DNA from: Albimonas pacifica
Lineage (GTDB): Bacteria > Pseudomonadota > Alphaproteobacteria > Rhodobacterales > Rhodobacteraceae
Length of the DNA: 64,000 nt
Reading direction: 5' to 3'
NCBI RefSeq assembly: GCF_900113695.1
Contig: NZ_FOQH01000001.1
Coordinates: forward strand, 372,001 to 436,000
Shown: positions 7,201-16,634 of the stretch, piece by piece
Layout: every line of letters begins with the position of its first letter
Position numbering within the stretch: the stretch's first letter is position 1
Program-made: the position numbers and the translations under genes
Notes under the pieces: model-generated
The model's input: the letters and a program-made list of their open reading frames with translations, nothing else
Databases searched by the model: none
Told to the model about the DNA's origin: nothing

Positions 7201-8258
7201 CAGAGCGACCCGGCCTTCTCGAGCCCCTCGATGGCGACGCGCGCCACGATGGGGACGTTCTTGCCGGACTTCTTCGCCGTCTCGGGGTCCGAGGCGTTGC
7301 CGTCCAGGCCCCGCTTGTAGACGCCCTGGATGATCGCCGCGTAGCGGAACAGCGAGAAGGCCACGTAGAATTCCCAGTTCGGGATCCCCGTCAGGCCGCG
7401 GCGCCTGCAGTAGGCCTCGACGTATTCCTCCTCGACCGGCAGGCCGGTGGCGCGGCTGCGCTCGAGGTTGCCGATGCCGCGCACGCGCTCGGAGTAGGGC
7501 AGGCGCCAGTAGGCGCACTGGTAGCCGAGGTCCGCGTAGGGGTGGCCCAGCGTCGACAGCTCCCAGTCCAGCACCGCCAGCAGCTTCGGCTCGGTCGGGT
7601 GGAACATGGCGTTGTCGAGCCGGTAGTCGCCGTGCACCAGGCACACGGTGCCGTCATCGGCGGGCATGTTCTCTTCCAGCCACTTGATCAGGGCTTCCAT
7701 GTCCGGGTGATGCTCGGTCTCCGAGGCGCGGTAGTTCTTGGACCAGCGGCCGAACTGACGCTCGTAGTAGCTGCCGGGGCGGCCGAAATCCTCGAGCCCC
7801 ACGGCCTTCACGTCGACGTCGTGCAGGGCGGCCATCGCCTCGTTCAGGGCGTCGTAGGTCAGGAAGCGCTGCTCGGGCGAGAGATCCGGCAGGCGCGGGT
7901 CCCACAGCACGCGGCCCTCGAGATACTCCATCACGTAGAACATACGGCCGATGGGGCTTTCGTCCCCGTCGGGGGCCAGGTGGTACATCTTCGGGACCGG
8001 CACCGCGGTGGGGCCGAGCGCCTTCATCACCTTGTACTCGCGGTCCACCTGGTGGGCGGATTTCAGCAGCTCCCCCGGGGGCTTGGCGCGCATCACGTAG
8101 CGGCCGGAGTTCGCCGTCAGCAGGTAGGTCGGGTTGGACTGGCCGCCGGAGAACTTCTTGGCCTCCTGCAGGCCCTTGAAGCCCTCGACATGCTTTTCGA
8201 GGTAGGCGCCGAGCGCCGCCTCGTCGAGCTGGGCGGCGGCGTTGGCTTCGCGGCTCAT
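7200..8258 (-). CDS. APH-family phosphotransferase, ACAD10/11 N-terminal type (LvaA-like)
   Basis: The 352-residue protein has the aminoglycoside-phosphotransferase kinase fold. GGQSNPTYLL is the nucleotide loop, VMRAKPPGELLKSAHQVDRE contains the ATP-site lysine region, HGDYRLDN (His about 209) is the catalytic loop, and VLDWELSTLGHP carries the metal-binding Asp. This is the domain fused to the dehydrogenase in human ACAD10/ACAD11. Those proteins and bacterial LvaA phosphorylate the 4-hydroxyl of 4-hydroxyacyl-CoAs. The matching dehydrogenase is encoded at 10529. The gene overlaps the MaoC gene by 4 bp upstream and the SDR by 1 bp downstream. Function by family is strong; substrate is inferred. 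Confidence 0.9.
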   Translation of the reverse strand: MSREANAAAQLDEAALGAYLEKHVEGFKGLQEAKKFSGGQSNPTYLLTANSGRYVMRAKPPGELLKSAHQVDREYKVMKALGPTAVPVPKMYHLAPDGDESPIGRMFYVMEYLEGRVLWDPRLPDLSPEQRFLTYDALNEAMAALHDVDVKAVGLEDFGRPGSYYERQFGRWSKNYRASETEHHPDMEALIKWLEENMPADDGTVCLVHGDYRLDNAMFHPTEPKLLAVLDWELSTLGHPYADLGYQCAYWRLPYSERVRGIGNLERSRATGLPVEEEYVEAYCRRRGLTGIPNWEFYVAFSLFRYAAIIQGVYKRGLDGNASDPETAKKSGKNVPIVARVAIEGLEKAGSL

Positions 8259-8782
8259 GCCTCCCCCCCGAGCTTCGCGTATCCGCGCGAGGTGGCGACC
8301 AGCGCGGGCTTGCCGCCCGAGGCGACCTCCTGGCCCTCGATCTCCACCACCACGTCGTAGGCGGTGACGAGCGCGCCGTCCTTCTCCTGCGCGTCGGCCA
8401 GCGTGTAGCGGCCGCGGACCTTGGAGCCGACGGGCACCTGGTTGATGAAGCGGACTTTATCGAGCCCGTAGTTGAACCCCATCACCGCGCCCTTCACCTT
8501 CGGCGAGAGCTGGTAGGCGAAGCCCGCCAGCAGCGACAGGGTGAAGAACCCGTGCGCGATCGTGCCGGGCAGGCCGTGCTCCTTCGCGCGGGGCGGGTTG
8601 ACGTGGATGAAGTTGCGGTCGTCGGTGGCCACCGCGAAGGCGTCGACGGCCTCCTGCGTGATGTGGAACCAGGCGGTCACGCCGATCTCCTCGCCGATCT
8701 TCGCCTTGAAGTCGGCCACCGACCACGTCGGCACGTCGCGGGCGAGCGGATCGTAGTCCTCGACCCCGTTTTCGGTCAGCAT
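8255..8782 (-). CDS. MaoC-family enoyl-CoA hydratase
   Basis: A 175-residue single hot-dog-fold hydratase. The catalytic signature DDRNFIHVNPPRAKEHG (about 54-70) supplies the Asp/His pair, followed by GTIAHGFFTLSL. Family members hydrate trans-2-enoyl-CoA to (R)-3-hydroxyacyl-CoA. The Gly/Asn spacing differs slightly from the PhaJ consensus, so substrate may differ. The start (8782) is one base from the upstream SDR stop and the end overlaps the phosphotransferase start (ATGA), so these genes are cotranslated. It suits a beta-oxidation step in the hydroxyacyl-CoA cluster. Confidence 0.9.
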   Translation of the reverse strand: MLTENGVEDYDPLARDVPTWSVADFKAKIGEEIGVTAWFHITQEAVDAFAVATDDRNFIHVNPPRAKEHGLPGTIAHGFFTLSLLAGFAYQLSPKVKGAVMGFNYGLDKVRFINQVPVGSKVRGRYTLADAQEKDGALVTAYDVVVEIEGQEVASGGKPALVATSRGYAKLGGEA

Positions 8783-8783
8783 G

Positions 8784-9623
8784 TCAGTCTCTCCCCTTTT
8801 CCCACAGGTCTCCGCCCGTCATCACGCCGATGCCGCCATCCAGCGGCAGGATGCAGCCCGTCACGTAGGCGCCCGCGCGCGAACACAGGTAGAGCGCGGC
8901 GCCGGCCATGTCCTGCGCCCGGCCCACGCGGCCCAGCGGGATGTCCTGGCCCACCGCTTCCTGCTTCTCTTCCGTCCCGGTCGCGAAGGCGGTCATGCGG
9001 GAGGGGAAGGGGCCCGGCGCGAAGGCGTTGAAGGTGATCCGGCGCGAGGCGCATTCCTTGGCCAGGATCTTGGTCATCTGATGCACCGCGGCCTTGGAGG
9101 CGGAGTAGGAATAGCTCCCGTCCCCGATCGGCCAGTGGCCCATCACCGAGCCCAGAGAGATCACCCGGGCGGGGTCGGCATCCGTCGCGGCCTTCTCCAG
9201 CAGCGGCAGCAGCTGGCGGGTCAGCTCGTAGGCGCCCGCGACGTTGACGCGGAAGACCTTGTCCCAGGCGGCGTAGGGGAAGGTGTCGAAGTCCTTCGCG
9301 GCCCAGGCGACGCCGGCGTTGTTGAAGAGGATGTGCAGCGCGTCGGTGCGCTTGGCCACTTCCTGGGCCAGCGTCTCGCAGCCGCCCTCCGAGCCCACGT
9401 CGCCCGAGAAGCCCTCGACCGAGCCGACGCCGCCGGCCTCCTTGATCAGGGCGTTGATCTCCGCCGCCGCCGCTTCGCAGTCGGCGCCCTTGCGCGAGGC
9501 GATCAGCACGCGGGCGCCGCCCTGGGCCAGCGCCTCGGCGATCATCCGCCCGATGCCGGTGGCGCCGCCGGTGACCAGCGCGGTCTTGCCGCGCACGCCG
9601 AACAGGTCGTCGAGATAGCTCAA
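8784..9623 (-). CDS. SDR family oxidoreductase (first gene of the minus-strand operon, TTG start)
   Basis: The 279-residue classical SDR has TGGATGIG (about 18-25), NNAG (about 100) and YSASK (Tyr about 173, Lys about 177), and ends CILPLDGGIGVMTGGDLW. I choose the TTG at 9623: it is five bases after GGAGG and gives the typical N-terminus SYLDDLFGVRGKTALVTGG. An in-frame ATG at 9641 would put the ribosome site inside the gene. It heads an operon with MaoC hydratase, phosphotransferase and a second SDR, and is divergent from a TetR gene. It probably oxidises a 3-hydroxyacyl-CoA or hydroxy acid. Confidence 0.85.
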   Translation of the reverse strand: MSYLDDLFGVRGKTALVTGGATGIGRMIAEALAQGGARVLIASRKGADCEAAAAEINALIKEAGGVGSVEGFSGDVGSEGGCETLAQEVAKRTDALHILFNNAGVAWAAKDFDTFPYAAWDKVFRVNVAGAYELTRQLLPLLEKAATDADPARVISLGSVMGHWPIGDGSYSYSASKAAVHQMTKILAKECASRRITFNAFAPGPFPSRMTAFATGTEEKQEAVGQDIPLGRVGRAQDMAGAALYLCSRAGAYVTGCILPLDGGIGVMTGGDLWEKGRD

Positions 9624-9720
9624 CGCGTCCTCCCCATGCATTCTTGTGGCCGGGTCTCGCGCCCGGCTCCGGCCGTCCCCCGAGGGGCGCCGGAGCGGAT
9701 CTCGATCGCCGGCGTTGACG

Positions 9721-9738
9721 ACATACTCGGCAGTATGT
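9721..9738. promoter_or_regulatory. Perfect palindromic operator for the TetR regulator
   Basis: ACATACTCGGCAGTATGT is an 18-bp inverted repeat (7-bp arms, 4-bp centre). It lies 10 bp before the TetR start and about 100 bp before the divergent SDR operon. Such a site at this position is what an autoregulated TetR repressor binds. Confidence 0.75.
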
Positions 9739-9747
9739 AGGCTCCCG

Positions 9748-10494
9748 ATGATGAGCGCAACCCCGCAGCACCGGCCCGGCGCGGCCCCCTCCGATCCGTC
9801 TTCCGAGGTGGTCGGGACGGTCGTCGGCGTCGCGCCCGCGGACGCGGCGCAGGACGCCCCCCTCGACCCGGCCGCGGCGGCCGAGGCGGCCCGCGCGCAG
9901 GCCCTCGAAGAGGTGCTCGCCGCCGCCGCGGTGGCCTTCATGGAGCGGGGCTTCGCCGCCACCTCGATCGACGACGTGGCCCGCGGGATGGGGGCCACCA
10001 AGGGGCGCGTCTACCACTACTACCGCTCGAAGCTGGACCTGTTCACCGACGTCGTGCGCCGCAGCCTGGAGATGATCCACGAGGCGGTGGCGCAGGCCGA
10101 AGGGGCCGGCGGAAACCCGCGCGCGCGGATGGACCGGATGATGCGGGTGCACGTGCGCTCGATCCTCAAGGACCAGCCCTGGCATCGCTGCGCCCTGCAG
10201 GGCGTGGAGATGTTCCTGCGCGAAAGCGCGGCGCCCGAGCAGCGCGCCGCCATGGCCGACCTGATCCACCTGCGCGGCGCCCACGAACGCCTGTTCCTGC
10301 GGGTGCTGGAGCAGGGGCAGGAAACCGGCGCCTTCCGCCGCTGCGACGCGGCGGTGACGGTGCGCACGCTGCTGCCGGCGCTGAACGGCGCCGTCTACTG
10401 GTATCGCCCCCGCGAGGGCGAGACCGAGGCGCATCTCGACCGGATCATCGACGAAATCGTCGCCTTCGCCCTGGGAGGGCTGGAAGCCCGCTGA
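9748..10494 (+). CDS. TetR-family transcriptional regulator
   Basis: A 248-residue regulator. After an Ala/Pro-rich N-terminal extension of about 45 residues, the TetR helix-turn-helix spans about 52-100 (AFMERGFAATSIDDVARGMG, then KGRVYHYYRSKLDLF). The remainder is the ligand-binding domain with RMMRVHVRSILKD and IDEIVAFALGG. It is divergent from the SDR-MaoC-phosphotransferase-SDR operon and is followed 34 bp later by the acyl-CoA dehydrogenase gene, so it may control both. Acyl-CoA ligands are common for such neighbours (inference). Two adjacent ATGs (9748, 9751) are possible starts. Confidence 0.88.
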   Translation: MMSATPQHRPGAAPSDPSSEVVGTVVGVAPADAAQDAPLDPAAAAEAARAQALEEVLAAAAVAFMERGFAATSIDDVARGMGATKGRVYHYYRSKLDLFTDVVRRSLEMIHEAVAQAEGAGGNPRARMDRMMRVHVRSILKDQPWHRCALQGVEMFLRESAAPEQRAAMADLIHLRGAHERLFLRVLEQGQETGAFRRCDAAVTVRTLLPALNGAVYWYRPREGETEAHLDRIIDEIVAFALGGLEAR

Positions 10495-10528
10495 AAGGGC
10501 AGGGGCGACGGAAACGGGAGGAGACCCC

Positions 10529-11803
<1,275 letters not shown>

Positions 11804-11884
11804 TCGGGGGCTGACGCTCCCGGGTCATGCGGCGGCGCGCTCCGGATCGGGGCGCGCCGTTTTCCGTTGAGGAGGCGGTCTACG

Positions 11885-12143
11885 GGCGCCCTGCGGGCGG
11901 GCTTGGCTGGGTCCCGCCCCGGGGGGAGGGGGGCCTTTCAGACGCGCAGGCCGCTTCCGAACTCACCCAAGAACAAGCCCCGCGCCTGTCCTCCGGATCC
12001 GTCCATCGCTGAAGATGCCTGAGCGACTCGCCCGCAGGGGTCAAGGACAAGCCGCGCAAGCGCGGTCGCTTCGCGATCCCTGACCCCTGCGGGCGAGTCG
12101 CTCTGATCGGCATCAGCGATGGACGGCTCCGGAGAACAGGCGC
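11885..12143 (+). repeat. Composite palindromic intergenic repeat, copy 3
   Basis: The terminal unit is at 11885-11907, preceded by GGTCTAC. The linker is GAACTCACCCAAGAACA and the palindrome 11982-12143. Inner arms 12021-12043 and 12081-12103 are a perfect 23 bp with variable stem CCCGCAGG. It follows the acyl-CoA dehydrogenase stop by about 80 bp. No gene is seen in 11804-12290. Confidence 0.95.
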
Positions 12144-12290
12144 TCTGCGAGGGCCGCCGGCGTCGCGCCGGGCGCGTCTCGTCGAGGGGGGCGCGGGGCG
12201 GTGCGCGGCGCGGGGTCCGGTTGCGCGCGGGGGCGGGCGCTGGCAGAACCGGGGCGCGCCGGAGGCGAGGCGCGGGAGGCCGGAGCGAGC

Positions 12291-13931
12291 ATGAGCGCGC
12301 AGAGCAGCAGGACCCCCTCGCGGGCGCGGAAGACCGCCCCGCGCAAGGCGCCCGCGGTCGGGCCGAAGCCGGCTGCGAAAGGCGCCGGCAAGGGCGGCGG
12401 AGGCCGCGGCGGCGGCGCCTCGGGCGCGGCGGCGGCCGAGCGGGTGCTGTGGTCGCAGCGGGCCTGGGCGATGCTGGCGGGGCTCGCGGTCCTGCGGCTG
12501 GCGCTGAACGCGCTGGGGCTGATCCCGGTGCATTTCGACGAGGCGCAGTACTGGGCCTACGGGCGCGAGATGGCGGCCGGGCACTATTCCAAGCCGCCGC
12601 TGGTGGGGTGGCTGATCCTCGCCTCCACGAGCGTGCTGGGCGACACCGCCTTCGGGCTGCGGTTCTTCGCGCCGCTGGCGCATCTGGCGGTCGGGGCGGG
12701 GGTGTTCCTGACCGCCCGGCGGCTGTTCGATGCGCGCTGCGGGTTCTGGGCGGCGCTGCTCTATTCCGCGGCGCCCGGCGTCTCGATCTCGGCCGGGCTG
12801 ATGACCACCGATCCGGTGATGATGGCGGGCTGGGTGCTGGCGCTCTACGCGCTGGTCCGCGCGATGGAGGTTCAGCCGGGGCCGAAGTCCGCCGAGCCCT
12901 GGGGCTGGTGGGCGCTGGTCGGCGCCGGCGTCGGCCTGGGAATGCTGGCGAAATACACCGCCGTCGCCCTGCCGCTGGGGCTGCTGGGCTACGTGCTGTT
13001 CTCGCGCGAGACGCCGCTCGGTCCCTCGCGCCGCAGGGGCGCGGGGCTGGCGGCCGGCGTGGCGGCGCTGGTGCTCTCGCCCAACATCGTGTGGAACGCG
13101 ATGCACGGCTTCGTCACCGTCGCGCATCTGGGCGAGAACGCCGAGGTCGGGCGCGGCGGGCTGGCGCACCCGGGCGAGCTGGCCGAGTTCCTGGGCGCCC
13201 AGTTCGGCGTCATCGGGCCGGTGGCGTTCCTGGCCGTGCTGGCGGCGCTGGTCACGCTGCCCTTCGATCCCGCCCGTCGCGGCGACTGGCGCGAGCGGCT
13301 GCTGGCCTGGTCGGCCGCGCCCCTGCTGGCGGCGATGTGCGTGCAGGCCTTCCTCAGCCAGGCCAACGCCAACTGGGCGGCGCCGGCCTATGTGGGGGGC
13401 TCGATCCTCGCCGCGCGCTGGCTGCTGGCGCGGCCCTGGGGGGAGCTCGCGGGCAAGGTCCAGGCGGGGGTCGGGATCGTGGCGGTGGTGGCGGTGTTGC
13501 TGCTGGGCGGGGTCTACGACCTCTGGGCGCGCGACCTGCCGCGCTTCGCCGACCCGTACAAGAAGATGCGCAACGGCGGGCCCTTCTGCGAGGCGGCGCT
13601 GAGCGCGATGGAGGGCGAGGGCGCGCAGGTCCTGCTCTCCAACGACCGCCGGCGCCTGTCGGAGTGCCTGTTCGAGGGCGGCATGGGCTTTCGGGACGTG
13701 GCCGTCTGGGACCCCGACGGCGTGCCCTCGAACCATTTCGAGTTCCGCTCCCGCCTGCAGCCCGGCGACGACCGCCTGATGCTGCTCGCGGTCGAGAGCG
13801 AGGCGCAGGGGCAGGAGATCGCCGACCGCTTCGCCTGGGCGGTTCCGGTGGGCTCGGGCCGCTTCGCCACCCATGCCGACCGCAGCGTGACCTACGTGCT
13901 GTGGGCGGTGGAGGGGTTCGAGGGCTACTGA
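12291..13931 (+). CDS. Membrane glycosyltransferase, GT39/ArnT-like (PMT family)
   Basis: A 546-residue polytopic inner-membrane protein. After a basic Ser/Lys/Ala-rich cytoplasmic tail (1-55), the first transmembrane helix leads into VHFDEAQYWAYGREM, with HFDEAQYW at residues 80-87; the Asp-Glu pair is the catalytic site of GT-C enzymes using polyprenyl-phosphate sugars. About nine to ten hydrophobic helices follow. PLVGWLILAST and GLMTTDPVMM match the dolichyl-phosphate-mannose/ArnT family. A soluble C-terminal domain of about 130 residues ends the protein. Acceptor (lipid A, protein or polysaccharide) is unknown. The ATG at 12291 follows GGAGGC-GGAG. No partner genes adjoin it. Confidence 0.85.
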   Translation: MSAQSSRTPSRARKTAPRKAPAVGPKPAAKGAGKGGGGRGGGASGAAAAERVLWSQRAWAMLAGLAVLRLALNALGLIPVHFDEAQYWAYGREMAAGHYSKPPLVGWLILASTSVLGDTAFGLRFFAPLAHLAVGAGVFLTARRLFDARCGFWAALLYSAAPGVSISAGLMTTDPVMMAGWVLALYALVRAMEVQPGPKSAEPWGWWALVGAGVGLGMLAKYTAVALPLGLLGYVLFSRETPLGPSRRRGAGLAAGVAALVLSPNIVWNAMHGFVTVAHLGENAEVGRGGLAHPGELAEFLGAQFGVIGPVAFLAVLAALVTLPFDPARRGDWRERLLAWSAAPLLAAMCVQAFLSQANANWAAPAYVGGSILAARWLLARPWGELAGKVQAGVGIVAVVAVLLLGGVYDLWARDLPRFADPYKKMRNGGPFCEAALSAMEGEGAQVLLSNDRRRLSECLFEGGMGFRDVAVWDPDGVPSNHFEFRSRLQPGDDRLMLLAVESEAQGQEIADRFAWAVPVGSGRFATHADRSVTYVLWAVEGFEGY

Positions 13932-14117
13932 CCCCGCGCCGGCCGCGCCCGGGCGCCCGGGCCGGCGGGCGACGGCGCCGCCTCGCCTGCCGTCGCGGCC
14001 GCGGCGCCGGGGCGGGGCGTTCAGAATCCCCCTTTCGCGCCTGCGAGAGCGCTCATATGGTCATCCCTCGACAGGGCCTGCACGCCGCGCAGGCGCCGAC
14101 GACAGGGAGCCCGCTCA

Positions 14118-15221
14118 ATGACCTGCAAGACCGCTCTTTCCCTCCTCGCCGCCGCTGCGGCAGGCCTCGCCGCCGGAGCCGCCCAGGCGCAGGAGGAGCC
14201 CGTCCTCAACGTCTACAACTGGTCCGACTACATCGCCGAGGACACGATCGAGAAATTCGAGGCGGAGACCGGCATCAAGGTCACCTACGACGTCTACGAC
14301 TCCAACGAGGTGCTCGAGACCAAGCTGATGGCCGGCTCCACCGGCTACGACGTGGTGGTCCCCACCGGCGACTTCCTCGCCCGCCAGATCCAGGCCGGCA
14401 TCTACCAGCCGCTGGACAAGTCCAAGCTGCCGAACCTCGAGAACATGGACGCCGACCTGATGGCGCGCCTGGCCAACTGGGACCCCGAGAACGCCCACGC
14501 GGTCGTCTACATGTGGGGCACCACCGGCATCGGCTACAACACCGCCAAGATCGAGGAACGGCTGGGCGCCGACGCGCCGACCAACTCCTGGGCGCTGGTC
14601 TTCGACGAGGCGAACGCGGCCAAGCTCGCCGACTGCGGCATCACCATGCTCGACGCGCCCACCGAGATCATTCCGGCGGCGATGAACTACCTGGGCCTCG
14701 ACCCCCAGTCGACCGAGACGGCGGACATCGAGAAGGCCGAGGCGCTGCTGAAGACCATCGCGCCGCATGTGCGCTACTTCCACTCCTCGCAGTACATCAA
14801 CGACCTGGCGAACGGGGACGTGTGCCTCTCGGTCGGCTGGTCGGGCGACGTGTTCATCGCCCGCGACCGCGCGGCCGAGGCCGAGAACGGCGTCGAGATC
14901 GCCTACGTGATCCCCGACGAGGGCGCGCTGCTGTGGATGGACACGCTGGCGATCCCCGCCGACGCGCCGCATCCCGAGAACGCGCACAAGTTCATCAACT
15001 TCATTATGGACGGCCAGATCACCGCCGACATCACCAACTACGTCTGGTACGCGAACGCCAACACCGCGTCCCTGCCGATGGTCGACGAGGAGATCACCTC
15101 GGATCCGGGCATCTTCCCCACCGAGGCGGCGAAGAAGAAGCTCTACACGGCCGTGGTCTACGACGCGCGCGTCTCGCGCACCGTCAACCGGGCCTGGACC
15201 TCGATCAAGACCGGCCAATAA
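14118..15221 (+). CDS. potF: Polyamine ABC transporter, periplasmic binding protein (PotF type)
   Basis: The 367-residue protein has a Sec signal peptide with cleavage near AQA-QEEP (about 24). The mature start VLNVYNWSDYIAEDTIEKF is the hallmark of PotD/PotF/SpuD proteins. TGYDVVVPTGDFLARQI and VCLSVGWSGDVFIARDRA carry conserved ligand-pocket residues (Trp, Asp, Ser). It delivers putrescine or spermidine to the permease encoded downstream. It opens a potFGHI operon, with potG starting 11 bp after its stop. The specific polyamine cannot be read from sequence alone. Confidence 0.93.
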   Translation: MTCKTALSLLAAAAAGLAAGAAQAQEEPVLNVYNWSDYIAEDTIEKFEAETGIKVTYDVYDSNEVLETKLMAGSTGYDVVVPTGDFLARQIQAGIYQPLDKSKLPNLENMDADLMARLANWDPENAHAVVYMWGTTGIGYNTAKIEERLGADAPTNSWALVFDEANAAKLADCGITMLDAPTEIIPAAMNYLGLDPQSTETADIEKAEALLKTIAPHVRYFHSSQYINDLANGDVCLSVGWSGDVFIARDRAAEAENGVEIAYVIPDEGALLWMDTLAIPADAPHPENAHKFINFIMDGQITADITNYVWYANANTASLPMVDEEITSDPGIFPTEAAKKKLYTAVVYDARVSRTVNRAWTSIKTGQ

Positions 15222-15232
15222 GGCGTCCGAGC

Positions 15233-16366
15233 ATGACCGCGCCCGCGAGCCCCCCGACGCGCGCCCCGAAATCGGACCGCGCCTTCATCCGCATCGCGGA
15301 CGTGGTGAAGACCTTCGACGGCTTCCGGGCCGTCGACAACATCAGCCTCGACGTCGCCGAGGGGGAGATCTTCTGCCTCCTCGGCGGCTCGGGCTCCGGC
15401 AAGTCGACCCTGCTGCGGATGCTGGCGGGGTTCGAGACCCCGGACAGCGGCCGCATCGAGATCGACGGCCAGGACATGACCTCGGTCCCCCCCTGGGACC
15501 GGCCGGTCAACATGATGTTCCAGAGCTACGCGCTGTTCCCGCACATGTCGGTGGCCAGGAACGTCGCCTACGGGCTGAAGCAGGACCGGCTGCCGAAATC
15601 CGAGATCGAGGCGCAGGTGAAGCGGATGCTGGAGCTGGTGAAGCTCGACACGCTCGCCCACCGCAAGCCCCACCAGCTCTCGGGCGGCCAGCGCCAGCGC
15701 GTGGCGCTGGCGCGCGCGCTCGCCAAGAAGCCCAAGGCGCTGCTGCTCGACGAGCCGCTCTCGGCGCTCGACAAGAAGCTGCGCGAGGAGACGCAGTTCG
15801 AGCTGATGGACATCCAGGACACGCTCGGCACCACCTTCATCGTGGTCACCCACGACCAGGAGGAGGCGATGACGCTGGGCACGAGGATCGGGGTGATGGA
15901 CCAGGGCCGGCTGGTGCAGGTGGACGCGCCGCGGGACCTCTACGAATACCCCAAGAACCGGTTCATCGCCGACTTCGTCGGTTCGGTGAACATCTTCGAG
16001 GGGCAGGTGACCGAGGACGAGTCCGACCACCTGCGCGTCGGCTCCCAGGCGCTGGGGGGCGAGATCTACATCGACCACGGCATGAGCTGCCAGCTCGGCC
16101 AGACGGTCTGGGTCGCCGTGCGCCCCGAGAAGATGCGCCTGCGCCGCGAGGCGCCCGAGGGCCCGGTCGGCGGCGCCGCGCAGGGCGTGGTCGAGGACAT
16201 CGCCTACATGGGCGGGCTGAGCCACTACCGTGTGGTCCTGCCCTCCGGCCAGCGGGTGCGCGCGACGCTCGCGAACCGAGACCGCCACGACGCCGATGCG
16301 CCGACCTGGGAGGAAACGGTCTGGATCTCCTGGCCCCCCGCGGCCGGCGTGGCGCTGCTGTCGTGA
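15233..16366 (+). CDS. potG: Polyamine ABC transporter ATPase (PotG/PotA type)
   Basis: The 377-residue ATPase has Walker A GGSGSGKST (about 52-60), Q-loop MMFQSYALFPHMSV, signature LSGGQRQRVALARAL (about 149), Walker B ALLLDEPLSALDKKL (about 170) and switch histidine VVTHDQEEAM. A TOBE-type C-terminal domain (about 290-370) is present, as in the spermidine/putrescine group. It energises import through PotH and PotI. The gene is 11 bp downstream of potF. The next gene, potH, is 268 bp away, with a unit-unit inverted repeat in the gap. Confidence 0.95.
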   Translation: MTAPASPPTRAPKSDRAFIRIADVVKTFDGFRAVDNISLDVAEGEIFCLLGGSGSGKSTLLRMLAGFETPDSGRIEIDGQDMTSVPPWDRPVNMMFQSYALFPHMSVARNVAYGLKQDRLPKSEIEAQVKRMLELVKLDTLAHRKPHQLSGGQRQRVALARALAKKPKALLLDEPLSALDKKLREETQFELMDIQDTLGTTFIVVTHDQEEAMTLGTRIGVMDQGRLVQVDAPRDLYEYPKNRFIADFVGSVNIFEGQVTEDESDHLRVGSQALGGEIYIDHGMSCQLGQTVWVAVRPEKMRLRREAPEGPVGGAAQGVVEDIAYMGGLSHYRVVLPSGQRVRATLANRDRHDADAPTWEETVWISWPPAAGVALLS

Positions 16367-16406
16367 CCGCGGCGCCGGCGCGCCTCCGGGGCCCGAGCGG
16401 CCTGCA

Positions 16407-16565
16407 GGCGCCCTGCGGGCGGGCCTGGCTGCGTCGCGGCGGCGGCGGGTCGGGCGCCCGGATCGCCTCCGGCGCGGCCGTGCCGCCGGCCGCAAACGCA
16501 GCTTTCGACCGCTTTCGCGCCGCCGGCCCGGCGCGCGGCGCAGCCGAGCCCGCCCGCAGGGCGCC
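16407..16565. repeat. Unit-unit inverted repeat inside the pot operon
   Basis: The same terminal unit as in the composite repeats occurs twice facing outward: GGCGCCCTGCGGGCGGGCC... at 16407-16433, and its complement ...GAGCCCGCCCGCAGGGCGCC ending at 16565. They match at 25 of 27 bases. The spacer (about 105 bp) is GC-rich and unlike the palindrome of the composite form. It fills most of the potG-potH gap (16367-16634), where no gene is seen; an RNA hairpin there could alter expression of the permease genes. Confidence 0.9.
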
Positions 16566-16634
16566 TCCGGGCCCGGGCGCCCGTCCTTTCCTGCCTGCCG
16601 CGGCCTGGCCGCGCCCTCTCCGGAGGTCCTGCCG

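Noticed and set aside
9639-9641. ATG at 9641 as start of the SDR gene
   Set aside because: The GGGGAGGA ribosome site lies inside the extra codons and directly before the in-frame TTG at 9623, which gives the family-type N-terminus.
11827-12012. Short frames within repeat copy 3
   Set aside because: They are translations of the repeat itself, and equivalent frames in other copies are broken differently.
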